A DNA stretch of 19,302 nt, from assembly GCA_050260095.1 (NCBI GenBank), contig JBLNBQ010000192.1, positions 1 to 19,302 on the forward strand, given 5' to 3'. The notes under the pieces are model-generated. The model was not told the origin of the DNA and ran no database searches. It was given only the letters and a program-made list of their open reading frames with translations. The position numbers and the translations under genes are program-made. The DNA comes from JBLNBQ01 sp050260095 (GTDB lineage: Bacteria > Bacillota > UBA5301 > DYFA01). This document shows, piece after piece, positions 7,587-14,368 of the stretch; positions within the stretch are counted from its first letter, which is position 1; every line of letters starts with the position of its first letter.

Positions 7587-7615
7587 ATTTTACCCGGGGG
7601 CGCGGCGGCGGTCAA
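7587..7615 (-). promoter_or_regulatory. sigmaA promoter of the hyf operon
   Basis: Minus strand: -35 TTGACC (7615-7610), a 17-base GC-rich spacer, and -10 TAAAAT (7592-7587). Transcription would begin near 7580, giving a leader of about 260 bases that contains the hairpin, the riboswitch and the terminator. Confidence 0.8.
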
Positions 7616-7746
7616 AAGACCTGAGCCTCCGTATCAGGGCTTCTCCTGTTCTGAGCAGCGGTGAGCGGCGATTGGCGGGACGAGTTGGCGGATTGGGAGC
7701 GGCGTTGGCCGTTCAGGACGGCCCAAACCACAAAACGGCACAGAAA
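7616..7746. other. Non-coding spacer between tRNA-Ser(TGA) and the hyf promoter
   Basis: No gene is seen here. The only structure noted is a dyad GGCCGT-(5)-ACGGCC at 7707-7723, 24 to 40 bases downstream of the tRNA on the minus strand. It lacks a T-run, so it is at best a weak terminator for the tRNA transcript. Read-through from the tRNA promoter into the hyf leader is possible. Confidence 0.5.
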
Positions 7747-7834
7747 TGGCGGAGGGAGTGGGATTCGAACCCACGGTGAGTTGCCCCACGCCGGTTTTCA
7801 AGACCGGTGCCATCAACCGCTCGGCCATCCCTCC
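7747..7834 (-). tRNA. tRNA-Ser(TGA)
   Basis: Minus strand class II tRNA: acceptor GGAGGGA/TCCCTCC, G discriminator and encoded CCA (7749-7747). The D-stem is GCC/GGC, the anticodon stem CCGGT/ACCGG with loop CTTGAAA (anticodon TGA at 7800-7798). A long variable arm and the T-arm GTGGG/CCCAC with TTCGAAT complete the fold. It reads UCN serine codons. The seryl-tRNA synthetase gene lies close by on the opposite strand. Confidence 0.97.
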
Positions 7835-7846
7835 GCGAGCACCCTC

Positions 7847-7876
7847 ATCTTAGCATCTGGCGGGGCGGGGTGTCAA
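7847..7876 (-). promoter_or_regulatory. sigmaA promoter of tRNA-Ser(TGA)
   Basis: Minus strand: perfect -35 TTGACA (7876-7871), an 18-base spacer, and -10 TAAGAT (7852-7847) preceded by TGC, giving an extended -10. Predicted initiation is about six bases before the mature tRNA 5' end. A divergent plus-strand gene begins at 7923. Confidence 0.85.
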
Positions 7877-7922
7877 TTTGGGGGCGGAGGCGCACGCTAT
7901 GCTCCAGCGAGGAGGATCAGCC

Positions 7923-8384
7923 ATGCAAGTCAGGGTGTTCGAAGGGTTCCTGGCCGGTTTCATCGCAGGCGTGCCGATGAACCTCTGGGGTTTCCTCTCC
8001 AAACGGGTCTTCCACTTCGCCAGCCGGATCATCTTCGACTACGAGTCGTTCCTCATCTTCGGACACGCCGCGAAGGGAGCGGTCGAGACCCTCGTTGCCC
8101 TGGTCACGCACATGCTGTGGGCCGGCATCCTGGGGATAGTCTACGCTTACCTCGTCCCTTTCTCGGATGACGAACGGCCCCTCTTCAGGGGCTGGATCTT
8201 CTCCATCGTCGTCTGGCTGCTGCTGCTCAAGGCGGGTACGACGTTCAAGATACCGGGTATCTACTACGTGCCATGGAGAGACGCCGTCTCCAACTTCGTC
8301 GCCGCCACCCTTTGGGGCCTGACCCTCGGCGGAACCTTCACCTGGCTCCTCCACCGGCGGCGCTTGGCTGAAGGCCAGGAGTGA
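7923..8384 (+). CDS. Small four-helix integral membrane protein of unknown function
   Basis: The 153-residue product has four clear hydrophobic segments, at roughly 5-25, 55-80, 95-115 and 125-148, and a basic C-terminal tail (HRRRLAEGQE). Loops between helices 1 and 2 (RIIFDYESFLIFGHAAKG) and 3 and 4 (GTTFKIPGIYYVPWRD) are conserved-looking and aromatic. The layout recalls small Bacillota membrane proteins such as YqhR, but I do not recognise the family with confidence. The ATG is preceded by GAGGAGG eight bases upstream; an upstream in-frame start at 7878 would overlap this ribosome site and is not needed. The gene lies between the tRNA-Ser(TGA) promoter and serS. No function is proposed. 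Confidence 0.8.
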   Translation: MQVRVFEGFLAGFIAGVPMNLWGFLSKRVFHFASRIIFDYESFLIFGHAAKGAVETLVALVTHMLWAGILGIVYAYLVPFSDDERPLFRGWIFSIVVWLLLLKAGTTFKIPGIYYVPWRDAVSNFVAATLWGLTLGGTFTWLLHRRRLAEGQE

Positions 8385-8411
8385 AGCACCATTTCCCGTC
8401 GCAGGATAAGG

Positions 8412-8440
8412 TTGACAGGCCCCGCCGCACGGGGTTTAAA
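8412..8440 (+). promoter_or_regulatory. sigmaA promoter of serS
   Basis: Plus strand: -35 TTGACA (8412-8417), a 17-base spacer, and -10 TTTAAA (8435-8440). The spacer contains the dyad CCCCG/CGGGG. Two further TTGACA copies follow at 8446-8451 and 8462-8467 without matching -10 boxes. There is no T-box antiterminator in this short leader, although serS is T-box controlled in many Bacillota. Confidence 0.75.
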
Positions 8441-8491
8441 TAGGGTTGACACAAAGGCAGATTGACAGTTGCTGGCACGGGAGGAATCGCC

Positions 8492-9766
8492 ATGTTGGAC
8501 CTGAAGTTCGTCCGGGCCAACCCCGACGCGGTGCGGGATGGGATGCGCAAGAAGCGCTCCGACGCCCCCCTCGATGAGTTGCTCGCGCTCGACGCCCGGC
8601 GCCGGGAAGCCCTCCTGAAGGCCGAGAGCCTCAAGGCGCAGCGCAACGCCGCGAGCCAGGAAGTGGCCCGCCGCAAGCGGGAGGGCAGCGAGGCCGACGC
8701 GCTGATCCAGGAGACCCGGGCGCTCGGCGAGCAGATCAAGGCGCTCGACGACGAACTCCGGACACTCGACGAACGCATCGGCGAGATCCTGCTCTACATC
8801 CCGAACATCCCCGACGCGTCGGTGCCGGAGGGTGTCGACAGCAACGACAACGTGGAGGTCCGCCGCTGGGGCGAGCCGACCAGGTTCTCCTTTGAGCCGA
8901 AGGCGCACTGGGATCTGGGTACCGACCTGAACGTCCTCGACTTCGAGCGGGGGGTCAAGATCTCCGGCGCCCGGTTCGTCGTGGAGCGGGGCCTCGGCGC
9001 CCGGCTGGAACGGGCCCTCATCAACTTCTTCCTCGACCTGCACACCCGGGAGCACGGGTTCACTGAAGTCTTCCCGCCGTTCCTCATCAACCGCGACTCG
9101 ATGATCGGCACGGGGCAGCTGCCCAAGTTCGCCGAGGACATGTACAAGTGCGAGGGTTACGAACTCTACCTCGCCCCCACCGCCGAGGTGCCCGTCACCA
9201 ACCTGCATCGGGGCGAAATCCTCGACGGCGCCCAGCTCCCCATCTACTACGCCGCCTACACCGCCTGCTTCCGGGCGGAGGCGGGCGCCGCCGGGCGCGA
9301 CACCCGGGGCCTGATCCGGGTCCACCAGTTCAACAAGGTGGAACTGGTCAAGTTCGTGCGCCCGGAGACTTCCATGGACGAGCTGGAGAAGCTGGTGCTC
9401 GCCGCCGAAGCCCCGCTCCAGAAGCTGGGCCTGCCCTACCGGACCGTCCTCATCTGCACCGGCGACATGGGCGCCAACAACGTCAAGCAGTACGACCTCG
9501 AGGTCTGGATGCCGAGCTACAACCGGTACGTCGAGATCTCGTCCTGCTCCAACTTCGCCGATTACCAGGCCCGGCGGGCCGACATCAAGTTCCGCCCGGC
9601 CCCCGGGGCCAAGCCGGAGTACGTCCACACGCTGAATGGATCCGGCCTGGCGGTGGGCCGCACAGTCGCCGCCATCCTCGAGAACTTCCAGCAAGCCGAC
9701 GGGTCGGTCGTGATCCCGGAGGTTCTCAGGCCCTACATGGGCGGAGTCGAGCGGATCACCCGGTGA
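8492..9766 (+). CDS. serS: Seryl-tRNA synthetase
   Basis: The 424-residue protein is a full-length bacterial class II seryl-tRNA synthetase. It activates serine with ATP and charges tRNA-Ser in the cytoplasm. The N-terminal about 105 residues form the long antiparallel coiled-coil arm that grips the tRNA-Ser variable arm. Class II motif 2 is FRAEAG...RVHQFNKVE (260-284), the serine-binding TAEVP loop is at 230-234, and motif 3 is GLAVGRTVAAILEN (385-398). The C-terminus VLRPYMGGVERI is typical. I chose the ATG at 8492 because of GGGAGGAA just upstream and the family-typical N-terminus MLDLKFVR; an earlier in-frame ATG at 8462 would add ten atypical residues. Two tRNA-Ser genes, its substrates, are in the same window. 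Confidence 0.98.
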   Translation: MLDLKFVRANPDAVRDGMRKKRSDAPLDELLALDARRREALLKAESLKAQRNAASQEVARRKREGSEADALIQETRALGEQIKALDDELRTLDERIGEILLYIPNIPDASVPEGVDSNDNVEVRRWGEPTRFSFEPKAHWDLGTDLNVLDFERGVKISGARFVVERGLGARLERALINFFLDLHTREHGFTEVFPPFLINRDSMIGTGQLPKFAEDMYKCEGYELYLAPTAEVPVTNLHRGEILDGAQLPIYYAAYTACFRAEAGAAGRDTRGLIRVHQFNKVELVKFVRPETSMDELEKLVLAAEAPLQKLGLPYRTVLICTGDMGANNVKQYDLEVWMPSYNRYVEISSCSNFADYQARRADIKFRPAPGAKPEYVHTLNGSGLAVGRTVAAILENFQQADGSVVIPEVLRPYMGGVERITR

Positions 9767-9804
9767 GCGATCACCGTTCCGAACGCTTGCCACACGCATG
9801 AGCA

Positions 9805-9840
9805 AGGCACCCACCGTCGCGGCGGGTGCCTCTTCGTTCT
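9805..9840 (+). terminator. Intrinsic terminator after serS
   Basis: Stem AGGCACCC/GGGTGCCT with an inner CCG/CGG pair and TCG loop, followed by the T-rich tail CTTCGTTCT. It lies 38 bases after the serS stop and in the convergent gap before the creatininase-family gene, so it may also stop transcripts from the opposite strand, though the tail on that side is poor. Confidence 0.85.
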
Positions 9841-9865
9841 CCCAGCGGCCCTATGCGATGGCGGT

Positions 9866-10591
9866 CTACCGGAAGTCCCCCGCCTTGAGCCGGCGCACGT
9901 GCGCGGCCAAGGCCTGCGCCACCGCCTCGACGATGCGCTGCCCCTTCTCCACGCTGGCCAGTTTCGGGTCGGAGGAGTAGGCGCCGGGGTAGGTCACCTT
10001 CTCGATGTCTTTCGCCTTGATGTCGCCGAAGGGCCGGCCGTAGTTGGCCTCCCCCACCACCCACAGGTCGACCCACTCGGGCCGGATCGCCATCACGGTC
10101 GCCGTCTCGTCTTCGCCCGCGTGCCCCTGGGCGGTGCAGATCTCGAGGATCTCTTTCTTATAGTCCACCCACCAGTTGATGCTGAGCGTCGTCGCGCCGG
10201 CGTCGGCCAGGCGCTCCGAGGCGATCGACAGGGCCGCGGCGTTGCCGCCGTGCCCGTTGAGCAGGATGATGTTCTTCAGGCCCCACTTGAGGAAGGACCG
10301 CCCGATCTCGGTCAGGTAGGCGCCCAAGACCTCGATGGAGACGTCGACGGTCCCCGGGAAGGGCCCGAGATACCAGGAGTGACCGTAGTTCACGGGCGGG
10401 GCGATGAGCACCTGGTCCTCGCCGAGCAGCGCCTCGACGCGCTCCGCCAGCTCGACCGGGATCAGCGCGTCGGTGCCCAGCGGGCAATGCGGTCCGTGCG
10501 CCTCGATGGTCCCGATCGGCAGGATGACGGTGTCGATCTTGCCCAGGACCTTCTGTTCGAACGTGAGCGTGGAGAGTTCGTACTGTCTCAT
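9866..10591 (-). CDS. Creatininase-family metal-dependent amidohydrolase
   Basis: The 241-residue protein matches the creatininase family, which includes creatinine amidohydrolase, the formamide hydrolase ArfB and the mycofactocin peptidase MftE. Expected metal-binding and catalytic motifs are visible: GTIEAHGPHCPLGTD (27-41, Glu and His and Asp ligands), NGHGGN and HAGEDETA. The family hydrolyses amide or peptide-like bonds with Zn or Mn. The substrate cannot be told from the sequence. The context, directly after a peptide ABC transporter and three M42 peptidases, suggests a cyclic amide, creatinine-like compound or short peptide. It is separated from the permease gene by 69 bases with a strong hairpin, so its expression may differ from the upstream genes. 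ATG start with AGCAGGA close by. Confidence 0.9.
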   Translation of the reverse strand: MRQYELSTLTFEQKVLGKIDTVILPIGTIEAHGPHCPLGTDALIPVELAERVEALLGEDQVLIAPPVNYGHSWYLGPFPGTVDVSIEVLGAYLTEIGRSFLKWGLKNIILLNGHGGNAAALSIASERLADAGATTLSINWWVDYKKEILEICTAQGHAGEDETATVMAIRPEWVDLWVVGEANYGRPFGDIKAKDIEKVTYPGAYSSDPKLASVEKGQRIVEAVAQALAAHVRRLKAGDFR

Positions 10592-10615
10592 TCCTGCTGA
10601 CTCCTCTCATGACGA

Positions 10616-10639
10616 ATCCCCGGCTCCTCAGCCGGGGAT
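10616..10639 (-). repeat. Perfect 10-bp stem hairpin between dppC and the creatininase gene
   Basis: ATCCCCGGCT and AGCCGGGGAT flank a 4-base loop. There is no T-run on either strand, so it is not a standard intrinsic terminator. It could be an mRNA-stabilising or partial-attenuation hairpin, or an operator. Confidence 0.6.
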
Positions 10640-10660
10640 CCGTGCGTCTGCTTTGCCAGG

Positions 10661-11587
10661 TCAGCCCCGGGAACGCGGGTCGAGGATGTCCCGGAGAGCG
10701 TCGCCCAGGAGGTTGAACCCGAGCACCGCCACGAAGATCGCGATCCCTGGGAAGGTCGGGTACCACCAATAGCTCATGAGGTACGTCCGGCCCGACGAGA
10801 TCATCGCCCCCCACTCCGGGGTGGGCGGTTGCGCGCCCAAGCCCATGAAGGAGAGGGCCGCCGTGGTCAGGATGGCGTACCCGAGGTCCATGGTAACCTG
10901 CACCGTAATGGGCGTGACGCAGTTGGGCAGGACGTGCCGGGCCATGATCCGGCCCTTCCCCGCCCCGATGGCCCGCGCCGCCAGAATGTACTCCTGCTTG
11001 CGAATGCTGAGCACCTGCCCGCGCACCAGCCGGGCGTACCAGGGCCACCATGTGGCGGCGATGGCGATCATGGCGTTGAGCATGCCAGGACCGAGCACCG
11101 CTGCGATCGCGATGGCGAGCACGAGCGAAGGGAAGGCCAGGAACATGTCGGTGACCCGCATGACCACCTCGTCCACCCAGCCGCCCAGGTACCCGGCGAG
11201 CGCGCCCAGGATGATGCCGAAGGTCGCGCCGATGGCCAGGACCACCAGCCCCGATTCCACCGACACCCGGCTCCCGTAGACGATGCGGGAGTAGATGTCG
11301 CGGCCCATCTCGTCGGTGCCGAACCAGTGCTTCAGCGAGGGCGAGAGCAGCTTCTGCGAGAGGTCGACCTTGATCGGATCGTGAGTGGCGAGCAGCGGCG
11401 AGGCGACCGCGGCGAGCACCAGAAGCAAGGTGAGCGCCAGGCCGAGCTGGCCCAGCGGATTCTTGCGGAACTGCCGGACGAGGTACTGCCAGCCGCTCTC
11501 GTGGGGGCTGAGCGCCTGCTCCTCCAGCGCCGCCAGCGAAACGGCCTCGGGGACCGGCGCGAAATCGAGACCCAAGTCAGCTGCCAC
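10661..11587 (-). CDS. dppC: Peptide ABC transporter permease, DppC/OppC type
   Basis: The 308-residue permease has a cytoplasmic N-terminal region of about 45 residues, one helix, a periplasm- or outside-facing loop with the GTDEMGRDIYSRIVYGSR signature, and five further helices. The EAA loop that contacts the ATPase is EYILAARAIGAGKGRIMARH followed by LPN. It ends DPRSRG, typical of DppC. It pairs with DppB to form the membrane channel of an oligopeptide/dipeptide importer (other substrates such as nickel or glutathione are handled by the same family). It begins with GTG, with an excellent AAAGGAGG ribosome site that overlaps the dppB stop codon, so the two are co-translated. Confidence 0.93.
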   Translation of the reverse strand: MAADLGLDFAPVPEAVSLAALEEQALSPHESGWQYLVRQFRKNPLGQLGLALTLLLVLAAVASPLLATHDPIKVDLSQKLLSPSLKHWFGTDEMGRDIYSRIVYGSRVSVESGLVVLAIGATFGIILGALAGYLGGWVDEVVMRVTDMFLAFPSLVLAIAIAAVLGPGMLNAMIAIAATWWPWYARLVRGQVLSIRKQEYILAARAIGAGKGRIMARHVLPNCVTPITVQVTMDLGYAILTTAALSFMGLGAQPPTPEWGAMISSGRTYLMSYWWYPTFPGIAIFVAVLGFNLLGDALRDILDPRSRG

Positions 11588-11600
11588 GACCGGTCCTCCT

Positions 11601-12608
11601 TTACACGTAGTCGATGCGGGGGTCGAGCCAGACGTAGAGCAGGTCGACCACCAGGTTGGTGAGCACGTAGACGACCGCCACGAGGAGCGTGACCCCCATG
11701 ATCGCCGGGATGTCGAGCGCCATCACCGACTGCACCCCATACTGCCCCATGCCCGGCCAGGCGAAGATCGTCTCCACCAGGAACGTGCCGGAGAGCAGGT
11801 AGCCGAACTGCAGGCCCATGACGGTCACCGTCGGGATGACGGCGTTCTTCAGCGCGTGACGGTAGATGACGTCGCCGTCGGCCAGCCCCTTGGCTCGGGC
11901 CGTCCGGATGTAGTCCTGCGCCATCGTCTCCACCATCGTCGAACGGGTCATCCGGGTGACGACCGCCAGCGAGGAGTAGGCCAGCGTCAGGGCGGGCATC
12001 ACCAGGTGCTGCAGGGCGGAGGCGAAGGCGGCCCAGTTGCCGGTGAGCAGCGCGTCCACCGTGTAGAGACCGGTGATCCGCTGCGGCACGTCGAGGAACG
12101 GGTCGATGCGCCCGCCGATCGGCAGGAGGTGGAAGACCTTGAAGAGCAGGAGTTGCAGGACCAGCCCCAGCCAGAAGGTGGGCATGGAGACGCCCGAGAG
12201 AGAGAAGAGCCGGCTGGCGTGGTCCAGGGGGCGGTCCTTGTTGACGGCGGAGGCGACCCCGAAGGGCAGCCCGACGATCACGCAGAGCAGCGCCGCGGCG
12301 ACGGCCAGTTCGACGGTGGCCGGGAAGTAATCCCCGATGTCGTCCCTGACCGGCCGCATGGTGCGGATCGACTTCCCCAGATCGAGCCGGAGCAGCCCTT
12401 TCATGTAGACCGCGTACTGGTAGGGCAGCGGCTTGTCGAGCCCCAGTTCCTTGCGGACTGTCTCCACCTGTTCGGGCCGCGCCTGGGGCCCGGCCGCCAA
12501 GCGGGCCGGGTCCCCGGGCACGACGTGACTGATCGTGAAGGTGATGACTGACAGTCCCACCAGGACGAAGAGGAGCGCGACCAGCCGCCTGGCGATGAAC
12601 CTCAGCAT
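11601..12608 (-). CDS. dppB: Peptide ABC transporter permease, DppB/OppB type
   Basis: The 335-residue protein shows the DppB pattern: an N-terminal helix (RFIARRLVALLFVLVGLSV), a TISHVVPGDPA motif, a long external loop with LGLDKPLPYQY and DLGKSIRT, and five more helices. The EAA loop is DYIRTARAKGLADGDVIYRH followed by a KNAVIP motif, and the C-terminus is YVWLDPRI, all family-typical. It forms a heterodimeric channel with DppC. The ATG has TAGGTGA at a good distance. The preceding binding-protein gene ends 45 bases upstream. Confidence 0.95.
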   Translation of the reverse strand: MLRFIARRLVALLFVLVGLSVITFTISHVVPGDPARLAAGPQARPEQVETVRKELGLDKPLPYQYAVYMKGLLRLDLGKSIRTMRPVRDDIGDYFPATVELAVAAALLCVIVGLPFGVASAVNKDRPLDHASRLFSLSGVSMPTFWLGLVLQLLLFKVFHLLPIGGRIDPFLDVPQRITGLYTVDALLTGNWAAFASALQHLVMPALTLAYSSLAVVTRMTRSTMVETMAQDYIRTARAKGLADGDVIYRHALKNAVIPTVTVMGLQFGYLLSGTFLVETIFAWPGMGQYGVQSVMALDIPAIMGVTLLVAVVYVLTNLVVDLLYVWLDPRIDYV

Positions 12609-12653
12609 GTGCTTTTCACCTAGTTCTGTTGCGTTGCGTTCTCCCTGCGGGCC

Positions 12654-14243
12654 TTACTTCGCCTTGTACATGTCGGGGAAGTTGAAGGAACCCTCGTACA
12701 TGGCGTTCCAGACGAAGCCCTTCACGTGGTCCCGCATCATGACCTGGTTCTTCAGCTGAAGGAGCGGGATGGTCGGCACCTCGTCCTGGATGATCCGCTG
12801 GACCTTCTTGTACAGCTCGATCTGCTTGGCGTGGTCGACGGTGACTTCCGCCGTGGAGATCAGCTTGTCGACTTCGGGGTTGTTGTACCAGCCGTGGTTG
12901 TAGTTGCCGGTATCCGGGGTCATATCGGACTTGTACTGCGGGTCGAGGTAGTTCGCCGGATCGGCGTAATCAGGCCACCAGCCCCACATGGAGAGGTCGG
13001 GCGCGGTCTCGATCTTCTTCTCCTTGTCGATGATGGTGTTGCCGGTCAGCTCGGTGAGCTTGAGGTCGATGCCGATCTCCTTCAGGTTGGCCTGGAGGAG
13101 CTCCGCGACCTTGCGCCGCTCAGCGGAACCGGAGCCGTAGTTGAAGTCGAGAGTCAGGTTCTTGACGCCCGATTCGGCCATGAGCTTCTTCGCCTTGGCG
13201 ATGTCCCGCTTGAACATCGGGAGCTTGTCGTCGTGGCCCCACAGGCCGCGCGGCAGCGGGCCCTGCGCCTGGGCGGCCCGGCCGTTGTAGATGTACTTGA
13301 TGATCTGGTCGTAGTCGATGGCGGAGGCGACGGCCTGGCGGACCTTCTTGTTGTCGAGGCCCTTGTGGCGCACGTTGAGGAAGATGGTCTGGATGCCGAA
13401 GGACTCGTTGACGACCCACTTGATGCCGGGCTGCTTCGCCACGACCGGCATGTCGTCCATGGAGATCCGCTCCGCCTCATCCACCTCGCCGCTCTCGAGG
13501 AGCATGCGCTGGGTGGAGGGCTCGAGCACGATGCGGACCTGGATGGCGTCGAGGACCTTATTGCCCTTCTTCTTCCAGCCGGCCCACCAGTCGGTGTTCC
13601 GGGACATTTCGAGCTTCTGGCCGCGCACCCACCCGTCGAACTTGTAGGGGCCGGTGCCGACCATGTGGTCGGTGAGCCACGCCTGGGCCAGGTCGCCGTT
13701 GACCTCATGTTCCTTCACGGCCTTCGGGGAGACGATCCCAGAGCCGGAGAGGTTGGCGAGGATGTACAGGAAGGACGCATCCGGCTTCTTGAGGGTGAAC
13801 TTGACGGTGTAGGGATCGACCACGTCGATGGAGGCGATGTTCTCGAACATCCAGGCCGGTCCCTTGTTGACCTTCTTCAGCCGCTCGTAGGAGAACTTGA
13901 CCGCCTCGGCGTTGAAGGGGGCGCCGTCGTGGAACTTGACGCCCTGGCGGAGCTTGAAGGTGTAGGTCTTGGCGTCGGGGCTGACGGTCCAGGACGTGGC
14001 AAGCTGCGGTTCGATCTCGGTGGTGGCGCCCTTGTAGGCCACCAGCTTCTCGTAGACCGCGCGGATGAACTTCACGTCGCCCACCGCGTAGGCGACCGCC
14101 GGGTCGAGGGTGTCGGGTTCGTTGGAGACCGCCATGATGAAGGTGTGGGCCTTGTCGGCGGCGGCCGCCGGCAGAGCCACGAGCGTCGCGCACAGTGCGA
14201 CCAGGGTGAGGAGAACGAAGCTGAGTACTCTGGTTCTACGCAT
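12654..14243 (-). CDS. dppA: Extracellular peptide-binding protein of ABC transporter (SBP_bac_5, DppA/OppA type)
   Basis: The 529-residue protein starts with a Sec signal peptide (MRRTR, hydrophobic core, then ALPAAAA with likely cleavage before DKA), followed by a family 5 solute-binding fold: SNEPDTLDPA near the mature N-terminus, FKLRQGVKFHDGAPFNAEAV, GTGPYKFDGW and a C-terminal HGWYNNPEVDKLI. It captures peptides or similar compounds outside the membrane and delivers them to DppBC. I see no lipobox: Cys18 is preceded by VAL, which does not fit the rule of a small residue at -1. That is unusual if the cell is a monoderm. The ribosome site GAGGAGG is nine bases before the ATG. No clear promoter lies in the 125-base gap upstream (only a GATAAT at 14327-14322 without a -35), so it may be read with the M42 genes. 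Confidence 0.95.
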   Translation of the reverse strand: MRRTRVLSFVLLTLVALCATLVALPAAAADKAHTFIMAVSNEPDTLDPAVAYAVGDVKFIRAVYEKLVAYKGATTEIEPQLATSWTVSPDAKTYTFKLRQGVKFHDGAPFNAEAVKFSYERLKKVNKGPAWMFENIASIDVVDPYTVKFTLKKPDASFLYILANLSGSGIVSPKAVKEHEVNGDLAQAWLTDHMVGTGPYKFDGWVRGQKLEMSRNTDWWAGWKKKGNKVLDAIQVRIVLEPSTQRMLLESGEVDEAERISMDDMPVVAKQPGIKWVVNESFGIQTIFLNVRHKGLDNKKVRQAVASAIDYDQIIKYIYNGRAAQAQGPLPRGLWGHDDKLPMFKRDIAKAKKLMAESGVKNLTLDFNYGSGSAERRKVAELLQANLKEIGIDLKLTELTGNTIIDKEKKIETAPDLSMWGWWPDYADPANYLDPQYKSDMTPDTGNYNHGWYNNPEVDKLISTAEVTVDHAKQIELYKKVQRIIQDEVPTIPLLQLKNQVMMRDHVKGFVWNAMYEGSFNFPDMYKAK

Positions 14244-14368
14244 CCTACTGGACCTCCTCTGCTACTAGTGGCGGCGCGGACGACGTGGACCGCCGCCCGC
14301 GCGAGCCTTAACCAACAAAGGATTATCCAGGGAGGCCTGCCATTCCTACCGTGTAGCGTGTATACTTC

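Noticed and set aside
7707..7723. Intrinsic terminator for tRNA-Ser(TGA).
   Set aside because: The dyad has a 6-bp stem but is not followed by a T-run on the minus strand.
8446..8474. Second serS promoter from the TTGACA at 8446.
   Set aside because: No AT-rich -10 box occurs at the expected distance.
8385..8491. T-box leader before serS.
   Set aside because: The conserved AGGGTGGNACCGCG element is missing and the leader after the promoter is only about 45 bases.
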